Part shown: one piece after another, positions 56,901-64,000 of the stretch
Numbering within the stretch: position 1 is the stretch's first letter
How the letters are laid out: every line of letters begins with the position of its first letter
NCBI GenBank assembly: GCA_025617745.1
Contig: CM046858.1
Location: forward strand, 37,899,119 to 37,963,118
Direction: 5' to 3'
DNA length: 64,000 nt
Source of the DNA: Heliocidaris erythrogramma
Taxonomy: Eukaryota > Echinodermata > Echinoidea > Camarodonta > Echinometridae
Notes under the pieces: model-generated
Told to the model about the DNA's origin: nothing
Databases searched by the model: none
The model's input: the letters and a program-made list of their open reading frames with translations, nothing else
Translations under genes and position numbers: made by a program

Positions 56901-59900
56901 TTTTAATGAGGTTCCAAAATGATCATAATGCTGAATTGTTTCTTCATTTACAGTGTACATGTATAGATGTATATCGTCTGTTTGTTAACTCATATACTTT
57001 AACACAGAGTTAACGCCCTTCTGGCTCTCAACACACGATATATTGCATTTAAAAATTTTTTTTTTTTTGTATTGACATATATGCATGTATGAAGAAGATT
57101 ACAATTCATTTTTTTAAAGATTTTGCAATGCCAATATGATGCTATACAATACTGCACTTCTTTCAAGCCACTTGTACATGTAGTGTGTCAAATTTTTTCT
57201 CAGATAACTACATGTATGTAGAATGAGTAGTAGTTCGATGGGAAAGTAAATTTACTAATTTTGACTTTCAAAATTCAACTTTGAATATTGTGGTACATTT
57301 ACTCGACAAGCTATCTGGCAGTATGGACTTGTAGTTTTCCGGTTTCATTTATTTTGTTTTTTGTTTCTTTTGTTTCAGGGGGAGGTCAAAGCATACGATA
57401 AAGTGAGTTCTTCAAACTTCACCAGGACAATCTCTAACCCAGAGAATGTCCTCAAACGCAAGCGTCAACAGAAACAGGATCAACTGGAGAAGTTTAAGCA
57501 TAGACCTGAATCAGGTGAGGAAAATAATTTGGTTCTGTTGGGAGAAAGACTGCAAAGGAAAAGAGCTGGTGTCTTGATTGTCTGCTGAGAGTGAAGAAAT
57601 AAGAGAAAGGCAACCCACAGAAAGAAAAGTAGTGTTTACGAATACAAAGTTTAATCCTTTTCCCCAAGGAAAGGTTCTTGAGCATTGTGTACCTGTGTTC
57701 TTTCCACCAGGAAAGAACAGGCATACCTTTAACTATTATCCCCATGTGATAAGCACTGCAAAAGAAGTTTTTTTTAGCTTCCCAAACCATTTCTCATCAG
57801 CATCATGTGCCTTTGTTCTTTCCAGGTGGAGAGAACAGGATAGTCCTGTTTTCATGTAACATGCACTGTAAAGGAAGTTCTTTAGTAGCCTCTGCCATTG
57901 TTCTTTCCCCAGGTGATATTGATAAGAACATATTAGCTTGCCCATTGTGCTCAATTGTAAGTGCTGTGAATGAAGGTAGCATCCTGATCCTTCCCTTTGA
58001 TGCTTTGTTCCTTCCTTGAGGAAAGAATTGACATGTAGTATCTCTAAAATTGTTGTCTCCCACATAAAAGTTCTTTGAAGAAGTTCTGAATCATCCTGGA
58101 CATGTACTTCTTTTTTCTTCCCAGGTGGAGCCTTCAAGGTGTTTGCCCACACCACGTTTCCAGAGGTTCCATACAAGACTCTGCTCATCTCTATCAACAC
58201 CATGGCTGGTGAGATCGTCAGGGAGTCCCTGGACAAGTTTGGGGCCTTGAAGGCTAATCCTGCAGACTACTGCCTTGCAAAGGTATGTTTGGGGAGTAAA
58301 ATTAGTAGTGAGGGTATGCAAGGTTTTTGGCACTGTTATGCAAATGAACTGGAGCATGTATGGTTGATATGCAAACTATACAGCCCATACTGAACTACAA
58401 TTGGAACCTGATACTCTGTATTGAGTTCTGTCTTATTTCACAAATCAGCCTAGCAAACTTTTTATATCTTTAGAGCTGACATAAAGGATTTGAACAGTTT
58501 AGTAGAATATAAGGCAAAAAAAAAAATTGTTGTATTGGCGTAACGGGTCACTGAAAAATAGGGTAGGTAGGTCGGGATTTTTTTTTTTTTTTACGACAGT
58601 ATAGTACATAATACACGCAGCTAGTTCTGTCCGCAACACTTCCGGGAAAGGCAGCACGATACGCGATATCGATAGCCAAAAAAACCCAAAAAACCTAGGG
58701 TCGGCGACATTTTTAGGGTCGTGCGGGTTACGCCAATACAACAATTTTTTTTTTTTTGCCTAAGCCCAAGTGTTTATTTTTTAATGTTATTAGTCATATC
58801 CAAACCTACCCATTTTGTTATGCCTTTCCCTTCTTCTATCTCTATATTTTGTTCCAGCTTTTTTTTTTTTTTGCTCTTTTTTTTTTTTTACTTTTCTTGT
58901 CCTTATACACACTCTCTTTCTCTCTCTCTCTCACATGTTCTACAAATAGTTCTCCTCTGGTTTAGAATTGATGATAATGTATCTCTTTTATTCTCTATTT
59001 CTCACATTTCTCTCCCTTTGTCTCCCTCAGGTTGTAGTTCCACCAGGTCACAGCATTGACGATTACGCCCAGGAGAATTTCCAGGAAGCTATCTTGGATG
59101 ATGATGAATACCCAATGGATGCTGTCCTAAGATGGCCTGAGAGTAGGGGTAAGTCTAGGCCCCTCAAGCTCTGCCGGTGATCCGACATTGGCGCTGGCGA
59201 CATTTGCTGCCGACTTTATTTCTTCAAAGACATAAATGTAGGATTAGGGTTAGGGCTTGAATTGATTTTTAGATCAGGTCATGGGTTAGGGTTATGTTAA
59301 GGTACATGTATATTGTAAGGTATAGGGTTTGGTTCAGGGATGAAGTTAGGAATTTTTGTTATTGCAGGGAGAATGACCAAAGAGCAATTGTCGCTAGAGC
59401 GGTTATTGTTGGGTGGGTTTTTTTTTTGGGGGGGGGGGGAATATTTCCATTGTGTTGCTGACTCATGAAATAAATACTGTGCTCTTGCGAATACCCTTGT
59501 ATCCCACTCAAGCCCTTCAATATTATGTATTTTCTCTTGTCCTTGTAGGTGAACTTTCCTTTGAGCTGAAGAGGAAACCATCAGACCACATTCCTCGTCT
59601 TAAGAGACCTGGTAAGAACAGGATGGAAGACAGCTTCCAGGATCCTAACAACCTTCCTCTAGAGAGACTGCCATACTTCTTGGAACTCAACAATGGTAAG
59701 TCATGGCTTTAGAGATCAAGAGAATATAATGTCAATGAAAAGGACGATGAAACGAGAGTTGGTTAATTTGTTCTCATCTTGTCTCGTAAACAGCAATGTG
59801 TAAAATAATTTTTATGTCTCCCCAGAATGCAAAGTTGAAATTGCAACTGTCAAGCAGCTTGAAAATGTCTGCACTGTGCGTGGCCCAAATAGACACGATG

Positions 59901-62900
59901 CAGGAACTTCATGGGCGTATTTATTATAAGATCTGTTAACGTATGAATTTTCAAAAAATTTTCATGCAGTGTGAGATGGAATCACCTCCCACCTTCCCCC
60001 CCCCCTTCATCCCCCAGCAGTGAGATCATTTGGAAGGTTGAAAGTTTTAAGGGTTAAACCTAGTGGTAGTATTAATGAAATAATGTCTTTATAACTTTTC
60101 TTTTTATCACACCTCACAAAAGATAAAGAATACAATCCGAAACTGTGGTTTAGTCAATTTGTTCTAATGTATCGTTGCACCTTATTTATACCTCAGATGG
60201 TACAGATATCATTGACTACAAACCCAAGCACTACCGGCTCCAGAGTGATGTCACAGAGGTAGGCAGTCAGCGGGATCCTCCTGGCTCTGGCCCTTACTTA
60301 CAGGTGAGTCCATACCCCCCTCTCTATCCCCTTACACAGTTACTCAGGATGTGTTCCATTCAGGGACCCGTTTCATGAAACTTATCAATAACTTGTAGCA
60401 GTTGTTACTGATAAAGTTTTATCAAACGGGGCCCTGTCCTTTGATGCTGCTGGTTTTCAAGTTCTCCATAAAAGGAAAGATACATGGACATCATACAAAT
60501 AATAATGAATTCTTTTCCCTGCTTTGGTTGACTAAGGCCACCACACACCTTATGCTCCGACTGGTCTGCAACCGATCTGCGACTGAGTGAGGAGAGGTGT
60601 GACGTCACGTCACAGCTCTTGTCACCCTGTGAGTCACAGACCAGTCAGAGACAATTGCAGGTCAATCATAAGGATTTGATATGTCGCATCTCTACAACTG
60701 GATCGCAGGCTCAATCCAACTTCCAGCCAATCAGACAGCAGTACTTTTGATAAGACAAAAAGCAAAGAGCGCATGCGCAAGTTGTGTGGTCGCAAGATGT
60801 GCTGTGTCAAGGCTTGTGACTGCCCTTCGATTCAGCTTCTCTCACTGAGTCGGAAACCGGTCGCAGGCTAGTCGGATCGTAAGGTGTGCGGTGGCCTTAA
60901 AGGAACCAACGCTGAACTTCCGCAAATGACTTTTTCCCTCACATCCAATATCATGTACTCGAAACAAAGTGCAGTCTCGAGGGTTGCATTTCATAATGAA
61001 TGAATAGTAAAATTTATGTCTGATCTGTTACCAAAAGCAGTAAGGACAGAAGTTATAGGAAAGGACAAAAATTATAGAAAGGTCAACTTTCTCCAAGCTT
61101 ATTCCCTGATTAAAGTGATGGATGGATGGATAAGAAATTAATAAATATAAATGGAAAGGTAGAAGTTCAATATAAGACACATCCTGTCTTTATCCCACAA
61201 CATACAGAGAATTCCGGTTCATGAATCTACCCTTTTGAACTTGATCTTGGACATTTTGCTTCCGAAATCTTATATAAAAATATTCTATAACTTAACAAGG
61301 AAGCCTAGTGATTAAATGCACGTACAAACAGGTGTCCAGCTTGTGTTGTAATATTCACCTTTTATAATGTCTAAAAGAAAAGAAAGCCCGTCTTAATTTT
61401 AATCAGAAATGCTCATTACTTCCCTAATCCTAAATACAAGACTTATATAACATTTTGTAATCTAACACTGCAACTCCAGTGCTTTATTTGCAAGAGCAAT
61501 GAACAAACAACCAAGCTCCTAACTGCTTGTTTATAATCCTAACCCCTCCCCCTCCCTTGTCTAATTCCAATCCTGGACCAGTTCGTAGCCCCAGACATCC
61601 TGCCACGCCACTGTGTGGTGGCTAAGATGGAAGGCGTTGTTACAGTGACGCCCTCGTGTGCTGAGGCGGATATCTATGTGATCGGGGAGAGAATTTACGA
61701 GACCACGATCCTGCAGCATGGGGCCGTGGTGCAGTTCGGACGGCAGTACACCTTCAGATTCTGCGATCCACAGGTAGAAGACCCGGTAAGCATGTCAGCT
61801 CTTGACCACTACACTCAAACTTACTTTTGCTATGGTATATGGAGAATACATGTTATACCAAAATGGAATCGTATCCATTGTGTGAAGATTTCCTGGAGAC
61901 CGCTTTATTGGATTGTGGTTGTTTCTTCAACCAGCATACCCATGTAGGCTTCAGCATTGGGCATGTGCTGATATAGAAAACCAAATGAAAAAGGAAAGTC
62001 CAGAAACTACATGTAGTTTAAAATACATGATTACACAAGAGATCAAAAATACTTCACAAAAATGCCTGCTGGGATGCCTGCTGGGCGGGGTTTGGAACGT
62101 GCTTCATATACTGGTGTATAGAGCATTCATACAGCTGTTTATTCTTTTCTCTCTGTTTTTGCCTGTGACTGCCATGTTATCTTTCATTCCTTTTGTATCT
62201 TTTTCCCACCATGTCCCTTCCATTCTTTATTTTTCATCTCCCACCACTATCTCTCTCTCTCTCTGTCTCTCATTCTTCTATTTCATTTCTATTGTATCTC
62301 TCTCTCTCTTTCTCTCTTTTCTCCCTCTCTTTTCTCCCTCTCCCTCTCTTTTTACCTCTCTCTATTTTTTTTTCTCTCTCTCTCCTCTCTCACCCCCTCT
62401 CTCACCCCCTCTCTCATCCTCTCCGTGCCATCAGGACTGGGAGGATAGAAATAAATCCCATGTTGAGACGACCTTTGATGCAGATGGTAGCATAGAGACA
62501 TACGGTGGCAAGCAGGAGAAGGTATATGATTTGCTAACTCCCATCATACTTCACTAATGAATTAATCAATGATGCTCTCGGGCAAGTCCAAGCTTTTTTG
62601 TCCTTTACGTTACTAACCATATCTAAGATTTTAGAATATCTGACGATTGCATTACTCTACAGACCTCAAATGCAGCTTGGATCAGATGAAATATCAAGTT
62701 AAATAACATTGTACCTTGGACTTGCCCTCTTAATAGTTTATCAACTCACTAACTAACCTGCTCTGTATTTTCATACTTTTTATATTAATTCATACGCAAT
62801 TTCTATTTTGCACGACTGTAAATAGATGTATGTCTGTTCTGAGTCTTTAACAGTGGCGTAGTATCTTGCTTGCCTTTCATTCAGGTGCACTAACAATGTG

Positions 62901-63764
62901 AATAACAAAACCCAAAGCTTGAAGTAACATAGATATGCACCTCATAATGACAACATTATTGGCTCTTCATAACCTTTTTCCGTTTGCTGATAATTTGTTG
63001 GGGTTTTTATTCATCTTTCTTTCTTTGATAAAAAATGTTTCCCGATGGAAATGTGTAATTTTTTGTCATATTGGATGATGCAAATCAGGTGATGCCAACA
63101 AGACATTTATTTGTCAGAAAAGGTCTTTTGAACTATTCAAGGATCATGTACATTTTTTAGGTCTGTCCATGAAAGTACGCAATTCCGTGTTACGATATCC
63201 TTTTGTAAATCGGGTTCCTTTTTGTGCACATTTGAGGGTTCTCCTGGGAAAGAGATATTGCTGGTAACATGCCATGTACATGTAGCTTGGTACTCAATAC
63301 CCCCTCTTTTTCAATTTTATCTCCAAAAGTGGCCTTCATTGAAAATGGCATGACTCAGAATTGCAAGGCACTTTCACATAAACTTTATTCACAGGGGTTT
63401 TTTAGGTTGTGTATTTGTACATACATGTATGGCCTCCCTGGTTGATTTTTGACATCTTGGAGGTCTTTGCCTCGGGGGTTAAATTGATATGGTCCCTGTG
63501 CACCAGACCTGGTAGTGTCGATTCCTGCACATAGACTCTTGCACACCTTCCCCACCCCCCCATCCTCTCCCACAACATGCACACCTTTTTTGTTATAAGA
63601 GAGCCATGGCACACCCCTGTTTTTAATAGTAGCTAATTGCTAACCCTTCCTTACACCTGCTGTATGACGATCTGCAGATAATCACCCGCAACCATACACA
63701 GAGTTTTGAGACCACTTTCGATGCCTCTGGCCACGTGGCCACCCGTACAGGGCGGCATCCACAG
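31930..63764 (+). CDS. AFDN: Afadin (nectin/actin adaptor), N-terminal part: RA1, RA2 and FHA domains, 12 exons, continues off the right end
   Basis: Joined exons: 31930-32034, 44848-45043, 50834-50943, 56764-56880, 57379-57514, 58125-58282, 59031-59148, 59549-59695, 60197-60303, 61582-61785, 62435-62521, 63678-63764. All have AG/GT borders, phases agree, and the 524 codons contain no stop. Residues about 1-136 (WNATRMDLFEIS, EFHGVMRFFFQD, KCIRVSSTATTRDVV, VQLNWTKD) match the afadin RA1 region. Residues 160-215 hold the basic SKREKKE linker and FTRTISNPENV. Residues 222-335 are RA2 (VPYKTLLISIN, NPADYCLAK, ILDDDEYP). Residues 380-460 are the FHA domain (HYRLQSDVTEVG, RHCVV, GVVTVTP, VVQFG). 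Afadin links nectins to F-actin at adherens junctions and binds Ras/Rap GTPases. The DIL, PDZ and F-actin-binding parts lie beyond the window. Confidence 0.95.
32600..33067. mobile_element. MITE with TACTGTATAAGCTGTTATTTTCGCG TIRs (copy 1)
   Basis: The left end TACTGTATAAGCTGTTATTT then TCGCG is mirrored by CGCGAAAATATCAGC...TACAGTA. The subterminal regions are packed with CGCGAATTT and AACACGCGAA words. A sister copy lies at 44,109-44,469. It lies in afadin intron 1. No coding frame was found. Confidence 0.8.
33640..33960. repeat. Interspersed repeat, copy 1
   Basis: The words GGCATGAATGTTCGGCCCAA, TACGAGGGCAT.TGAAGAGC, AATGAGAAAGCTC and TTATTTTTCACC occur in the same order at 51,740-51,950. 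It ends in the palindrome that MITE copy E used as its target. Confidence 0.7.
33967..34898. mobile_element. TTAA-flanked MITE, copy E (most diverged)
   Basis: The ends AGTAGAACACTC and GTGTTCTACT are flanked by TTAA at 33,963-33,966 and 34,899-34,902. It shows more substitutions than A-D (for example in the central GTAATAATGT region). The target lay in the centre of a palindrome, CTTCTCTTTAAAGAGAAG. It lies in afadin intron 1. Confidence 0.87.
37893..38025. repeat. Foldback element with ~55-bp arms
   Basis: ACAGATGATGCACAGGTATT and GTGGGTCGGTAGGAATTGTG are mirrored by CACAATTCCTACCGACCCAC and CCTGTGCATCATTTGTAT. The inner CCTCTGAATTTTGTCAGAGG forms the apex. It lies in afadin intron 1. Confidence 0.85.
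39151..39182. repeat. Perfect 32-bp palindrome
   Basis: ACATGTACTAGGCAAG is followed directly by its reverse complement. The motif TACTAGGCAAGC also forms the palindrome at 40.6 kb. Confidence 0.9.
40598..40633. repeat. Near-perfect palindrome related to the one at 39.15 kb
   Basis: Arms of 17 bp (CCAAGGAGGTACTAGGC and complement) are separated by AA. The core GTACTAGGCAAGCCTAGTAC resembles the 39,151-39,182 palindrome. Confidence 0.88.
41898..41935. repeat. Poly-G run of about 37 bases
   Basis: An uninterrupted G tract lies in afadin intron 1. Length is uncertain because such runs are often mis-sized in assemblies. Confidence 0.85.
44109..44469. mobile_element. MITE with TACTGTAAAAGCTG...CGCG TIRs (copy 2)
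   Basis: TACTGTAAAAGCTGTTTTTT and then GCGCG at left, CCGCGAATATTTCCGCATTT and ACAGTA at right, with internal TTCGCGGGTTCTCAAATTCG and TTCGCGAGTTCTAGAATTCG. It is the same family as 32,600-33,067 and ends about 380 bp before exon 2. Confidence 0.8.
44848..45043 (+). CDS. AFDN: Afadin exon 2 (RA1 domain, first part)
   Basis: The acceptor ttcaatcctcag precedes NLEFHGVMRFFFQDATDRSS, then KCIRVSSTATTRDVVNTLIE and KFHPDMRMLSIPDYALFELQ. The donor GTTAGT follows one base of the next codon (196 nt, phase 0 to 1). EFHGVMRF, KCIRVSSTATT and PDMRMLS are near-diagnostic for the afadin RA1 domain, a ubiquitin-fold Ras/Rap1-binding domain. Confidence 0.95.
48215..48470. mobile_element. Foldback MITE, copy 1 (CACTATGAACA termini)
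   Basis: CACTATGAACACGGTCACAA...GAGCGGACAATTT...CCTCATTGTACCCTCCACAA is mirrored by TTGTGAAGGGTACAATGAGG...ATTGTCCGC...TGTTCATAGTG. The arms are about 110 bp. A second copy is at 52,218-52,486. It lies in afadin intron 2. Confidence 0.82.
49285..49475 (+). mobile_element. SINE body fragment
   Basis: TTTTGGCAAGACATTAATGT, AAATGGGTACCTGGCAGGAA and CAGGGTAATAATGTGGAGC parallel the body of the SINE at 22.1-22.25 kb. The tRNA head is missing and TACATG tracts interrupt it. It is in afadin intron 2. Confidence 0.6.
50834..50943 (+). CDS. AFDN: Afadin exon 3 (RA1 domain, end)
   Basis: The acceptor gtttttgtag gives AT, completing GAT, then DRQLKEEERPLYVQLNWTKD and LKEGRFLLRQVNDPTK, before GTACAC (110 nt, phase 1 to 0). 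The PLYVQLNW...GRF block corresponds to the last strand of RA1. Confidence 0.94.
51312..51637. repeat. Foldback element with ~140-bp arms
   Basis: GACATGATCAGCCTTTCCCA, TTGAGACAGTTTTTTCACAG and ATCGCATGACCAAAACTGAA are mirrored on the right, ending TTTTGGGAAAAGTTGATCATG. The centre AAAGATTAGTTGCATTTAAT...ACTAAATCTTTTC is the apex. It lies in afadin intron 3. Confidence 0.82.
51740..51950. repeat. Interspersed repeat, copy 2
   Basis: GGCATGAATGCTCGGCCCAA, TACGAGGGCATGTGAAGAGC and GGAATGAGAAAGCTC parallel 33,640-33,960 over about 210 bp. It lies in afadin intron 3. Confidence 0.7.
52218..52486. mobile_element. Foldback MITE, copy 2 (CACTATGAACA termini)
   Basis: CACTATGAACATGGCAAACA, GAAGCGGACAAAATATACAG and CTCCTCATTGTACC are mirrored on the right (GGTACGATGAGGAGCTGTAT...CATGTTCCTAGTG). 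The arms are about 120 bp. It lies in afadin intron 3. Confidence 0.82.
53550..53683. repeat. Foldback MITE, 130 bp, with a half copy at 54,475-54,562
   Basis: GGGCCCACTTGCATAAAAAG and TTGCGATCAAACACAACTCA are mirrored by TGAGTTGCAACTTTTTATGC and AAGAGGGCCC. The block ATTGGGACTTGCGTTTA..TTTTTTGA...TTATGCAAGAGGGCCC recurs as a half copy near 54.5 kb. Confidence 0.82.
55890..56545. repeat. Long inverted repeat, ~225-bp arms with ~195-bp spacer
   Basis: The left arm (AAAGACACCACTGG...GGCTCGTGTGGGCCAAAGCT...CCTCTATACCACCTGGACG, to about 56,115) is mirrored by the right arm (about 56,316 on, CGTCCAGGTGGTAGAGG...AGTGGTGTCTTC) with about 95% identity by eye. The spacer is GC-richer and unrelated. 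It lies in afadin intron 3, ending about 220 bp before exon 4. Confidence 0.88.
56764..56880 (+). CDS. AFDN: Afadin exon 4 (basic linker)
   Basis: The acceptor cacgtctatccag precedes LEFYNKDGKAQNFEKNTPKR, then LSKREKKELKKERKQALLR, before GTAAGT (117 nt, phase 0). The highly basic LSKREKKE..KK.RK.AL segment matches the afadin inter-RA linker and is probably helical or disordered. Confidence 0.93.
57379..57514 (+). CDS. AFDN: Afadin exon 5 (inter-RA linker)
   Basis: The acceptor ttttgtttcag precedes GEVKAYDKVSSSNFTRTISN, then PENVLKRKRQQKQDQLEKFK and HRPES plus one base, before GTGAGG (136 nt, phase 0 to 1). FTRTISNPE.V.KR.RQQK is a conserved afadin signature between the RA domains. Confidence 0.94.
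58125..58282 (+). CDS. AFDN: Afadin exon 6 (RA2 domain, first part)
   Basis: The acceptor tttcttcccag gives GT, completing GGT, then GAFKVFAHTTFPEVPYKTLL, ISINTMAGEIVRESLDKFGA and NPADYCLAK, before GTATGT (158 nt, phase 1 to 0). PYKT.L.S, VRESLDKFG and DYCLAK are RA2 landmarks. Confidence 0.94.
58513..58762. mobile_element. MITE with AAATTGTTGTATTGGCGTAAC TIRs
   Basis: AATTGTTGTATTGGCGTAAC at left is inverted as GTTACGCCAATACAACAATT at right, flanked by an A run and a T run with AGGC/GCCT outside. Internally GGGTAGGTAGGTCGGGATTT and CCTAGGGTCGGCGACAT are partly inverted. It lies in afadin intron 6. Confidence 0.82.
59031..59148 (+). CDS. AFDN: Afadin exon 7 (RA2 domain, middle)
   Basis: The acceptor tttgtctccctcag precedes VVVPPGHSIDDYAQENFQEA, then ILDDDEYPMDAVLRWPESR plus one base, before GTAAGT (118 nt, phase 0 to 1). 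ILDDDE.P and RWP match the afadin RA2 core. Confidence 0.94.
59549..59695 (+). CDS. AFDN: Afadin exon 8 (end of RA2, linker to FHA)
   Basis: The acceptor cttgtccttgtag gives GT, completing GGT, then ELSFELKRKPSDHIPRLKRP, GKNRMEDSFQDPNNLPLERL and PYFLELNN, before GTAAGT (147 nt, phase 1 to 1). F.LKR.P.DHIP and LP.E.LPY..EL are conserved afadin blocks. Confidence 0.94.
60197..60303 (+). CDS. AFDN: Afadin exon 9 (FHA domain, first strands)
   Basis: The acceptor tttatacctcag gives AT, completing GAT, then GTDIIDYKPKHYRLQSDVTE and VGSQRDPPGSGPYLQ, before GTGAGT (107 nt, phase 1 to 0). YRLQ..VTEVG matches the start of the FHA domain. Confidence 0.93.
60363..60434. repeat. Short foldback repeat (GGGACCCGTTTCATGAAACT)
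   Basis: GGGACCCGTTTCATGAAACTT is mirrored imperfectly by AAAGTTTTATCAAACGGGGCCC over 72 bp. It lies in afadin intron 9, directly before the MITE at 60.5 kb. Confidence 0.7.
60533..60899. mobile_element. MITE with GGCCACCGCACACCTTACGAT-type TIRs (copy 2)
   Basis: The left end TAAGGCCACCACACACCTTA is inverted at the right end (TAAGGTGTGCGGTGGCCTTA), with a subterminal CCGACTGGTCTGCAACCG / CGGTCGCAGGCTAGTCGG pair. It is the same family as 10,666-11,060. It lies in afadin intron 9 and carries a GCGCATGCGC core internally. Confidence 0.78.
61582..61785 (+). CDS. AFDN: Afadin exon 10 (FHA domain core)
   Basis: The acceptor tcctggaccag precedes FVAPDILPRHCVVAKMEGVV, TVTPSCAEADIYVIGERIYE and TTILQHGAVVQFGRQYTFRF, ending CDPQVEDP (204 nt, phase 0). 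The donor used here is GTAAGC after CCG. An upstream GTAGAA after CAG would drop four residues in frame minus twelve bases and is an alternative. I..RHC.....GVVTVTP and G..VQFG..Y.F.F are typical FHA landmarks. The acceptor has a weak pyrimidine tract. Confidence 0.92.
62230..62425. repeat. (CT)n-rich tract serving as pyrimidine tract of exon 11
   Basis: Almost 200 bp of CTCTCT/TTCTCC lies immediately upstream of the exon 11 acceptor (ccatcag, 62,434). The Ser/Leu-rich frames through it are artefacts. Confidence 0.85.
62435..62521 (+). CDS. AFDN: Afadin exon 11 (post-FHA; first of two 87-nt exons)
   Basis: A long CT-rich tract ending in ccatcag precedes DWEDRNKSHVETTFDADGSI, then ETYGGKQEK, before GTATAT (87 nt, phase 0 to 0). 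VETTFDADG corresponds to the QETTFD..G motif that follows the FHA domain in vertebrate afadin. The next exon has the same length and a related motif. Confidence 0.88.
63678..63764 (+). CDS. AFDN: Afadin exon 12 (post-FHA; second 87-nt exon)
   Basis: The acceptor cgatctgcag precedes IITRNHTQSFETTFDASGHV, then ATRTGRHPQ, before GTATGT (87 nt, phase 0 to 0). It shares ETTFDA.G with exon 11 at the same offset, consistent with an exon duplication. Either or both exons could be used without changing frame. Confidence 0.85.
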
Positions 63765-64000
63765 GTATGTGGCCGCATGCGATGAGTTTGATAAAGAACA
63801 CAAAACTAACTCATGAATATGATCAACATATCACCAAGGATTTTATTCATCGGCATATTCAGTCATTTTGAGTTAGTTTTCTGAAGTTCTATTTAATGGC
63901 ATGGAATGAGATAAGCTTGCACAAGTCACTCACTATCAAACCTCAGATATGAGTTTATTCATCAACATATTCGTTCCTCATTCGCATTTCTTAATTAAAT

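Larger units (their letters stand above)
33500..57200. repeat. Territory of dispersed short (TACATG)n tracts
   Basis: Runs of 1.5 to 4 units of the self-complementary hexamer (TACATGTACATGTA and longer) occur at well over a hundred places in afadin introns 1-4, for example 33,515, 36,215, 39,175, 46,683, 47,406, 47,516, 49,195, 52,677 and 53,030. Only a few isolated single units occur in 1-33,400 or after 57,200. The tracts avoid the exons. The many Tyr/Met/His/Val/Cys-rich short frames here are artefacts of this repeat. Confidence 0.85.

Noticed and set aside
59240..59310. TTAGGG-like words suggesting an interstitial telomere
   Set aside because: Only two adjacent units plus scattered near-matches, which is too few to support it.
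61913..62557. 214-codon plus frame through exon 11
   Set aside because: Most of it is the intronic CT tract. Only the last 29 codons before 62,521 are exon sequence.

Overview
The window is animal nuclear DNA. It has short phase-matched exons with GT-AG introns, abundant microsatellites and homopolymer runs, tRNA-derived SINEs, LINE remnants and very many foldback or MITE-like elements. A TU-like foldback transposon, CR1/L2-type 3' tails, frequent AGGCCT palindromes and the protein content suggest a marine deuterostome, most likely an echinoderm such as a sea urchin. The species cannot be fixed from sequence alone.

There are two protein genes, head to head, and both run off the window. The minus-strand gene occupies 25,427 down to about 1,046. 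I could chain 13 exons with consistent phases (2,069 coding nt, about 690 residues). They encode an acidic, low-complexity N terminus, then a long series of ankyrin repeats, then the start of a linker resembling the region that precedes the membrane domain of TRPA-type channels. The channel part would lie beyond position 1. The plus-strand gene starts at 31,930 and is afadin (AFDN/MLLT4/Canoe). Twelve exons (1,572 coding nt, 524 residues) cover the RA1, RA2 and FHA domains. The DIL and PDZ domains would lie to the right of the window.

The roughly 6.5 kb between the two start codons holds LINE fragments, a mariner-like TIR element carrying internal minisatellite repeats, a TTAA-flanked MITE, and a putative afadin promoter with a palindromic NRF-1-type site. 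The introns hold most of the rest. The TRPA-like introns contain a 3.8-kb TU-like foldback composite (1.9-5.7 kb), a perfect 222-bp inverted repeat (6.55-7.01 kb), a Crypton-like recombinase fragment (about 10 kb), a 1.06-kb TIR element with another nested inside it, and a self-nested inverted pair of TTAA MITEs (20.1-21.9 kb). The afadin introns are saturated with short (TACATG)n tracts, which are almost absent from the first 33 kb. They also hold several foldback MITE families, some present in two copies.

The two genes have no evident shared pathway. Afadin is a nectin-actin adaptor at adherens junctions that binds Ras/Rap GTPases, and a TRPA-like protein would be a sensory cation channel. 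The most useful observations are the reconstructed TRPA-like N terminus, including a 92-nt exon found only by phase bridging, the tandem 87-nt duplicated exons after the afadin FHA domain, and the recent TTAA MITE family.
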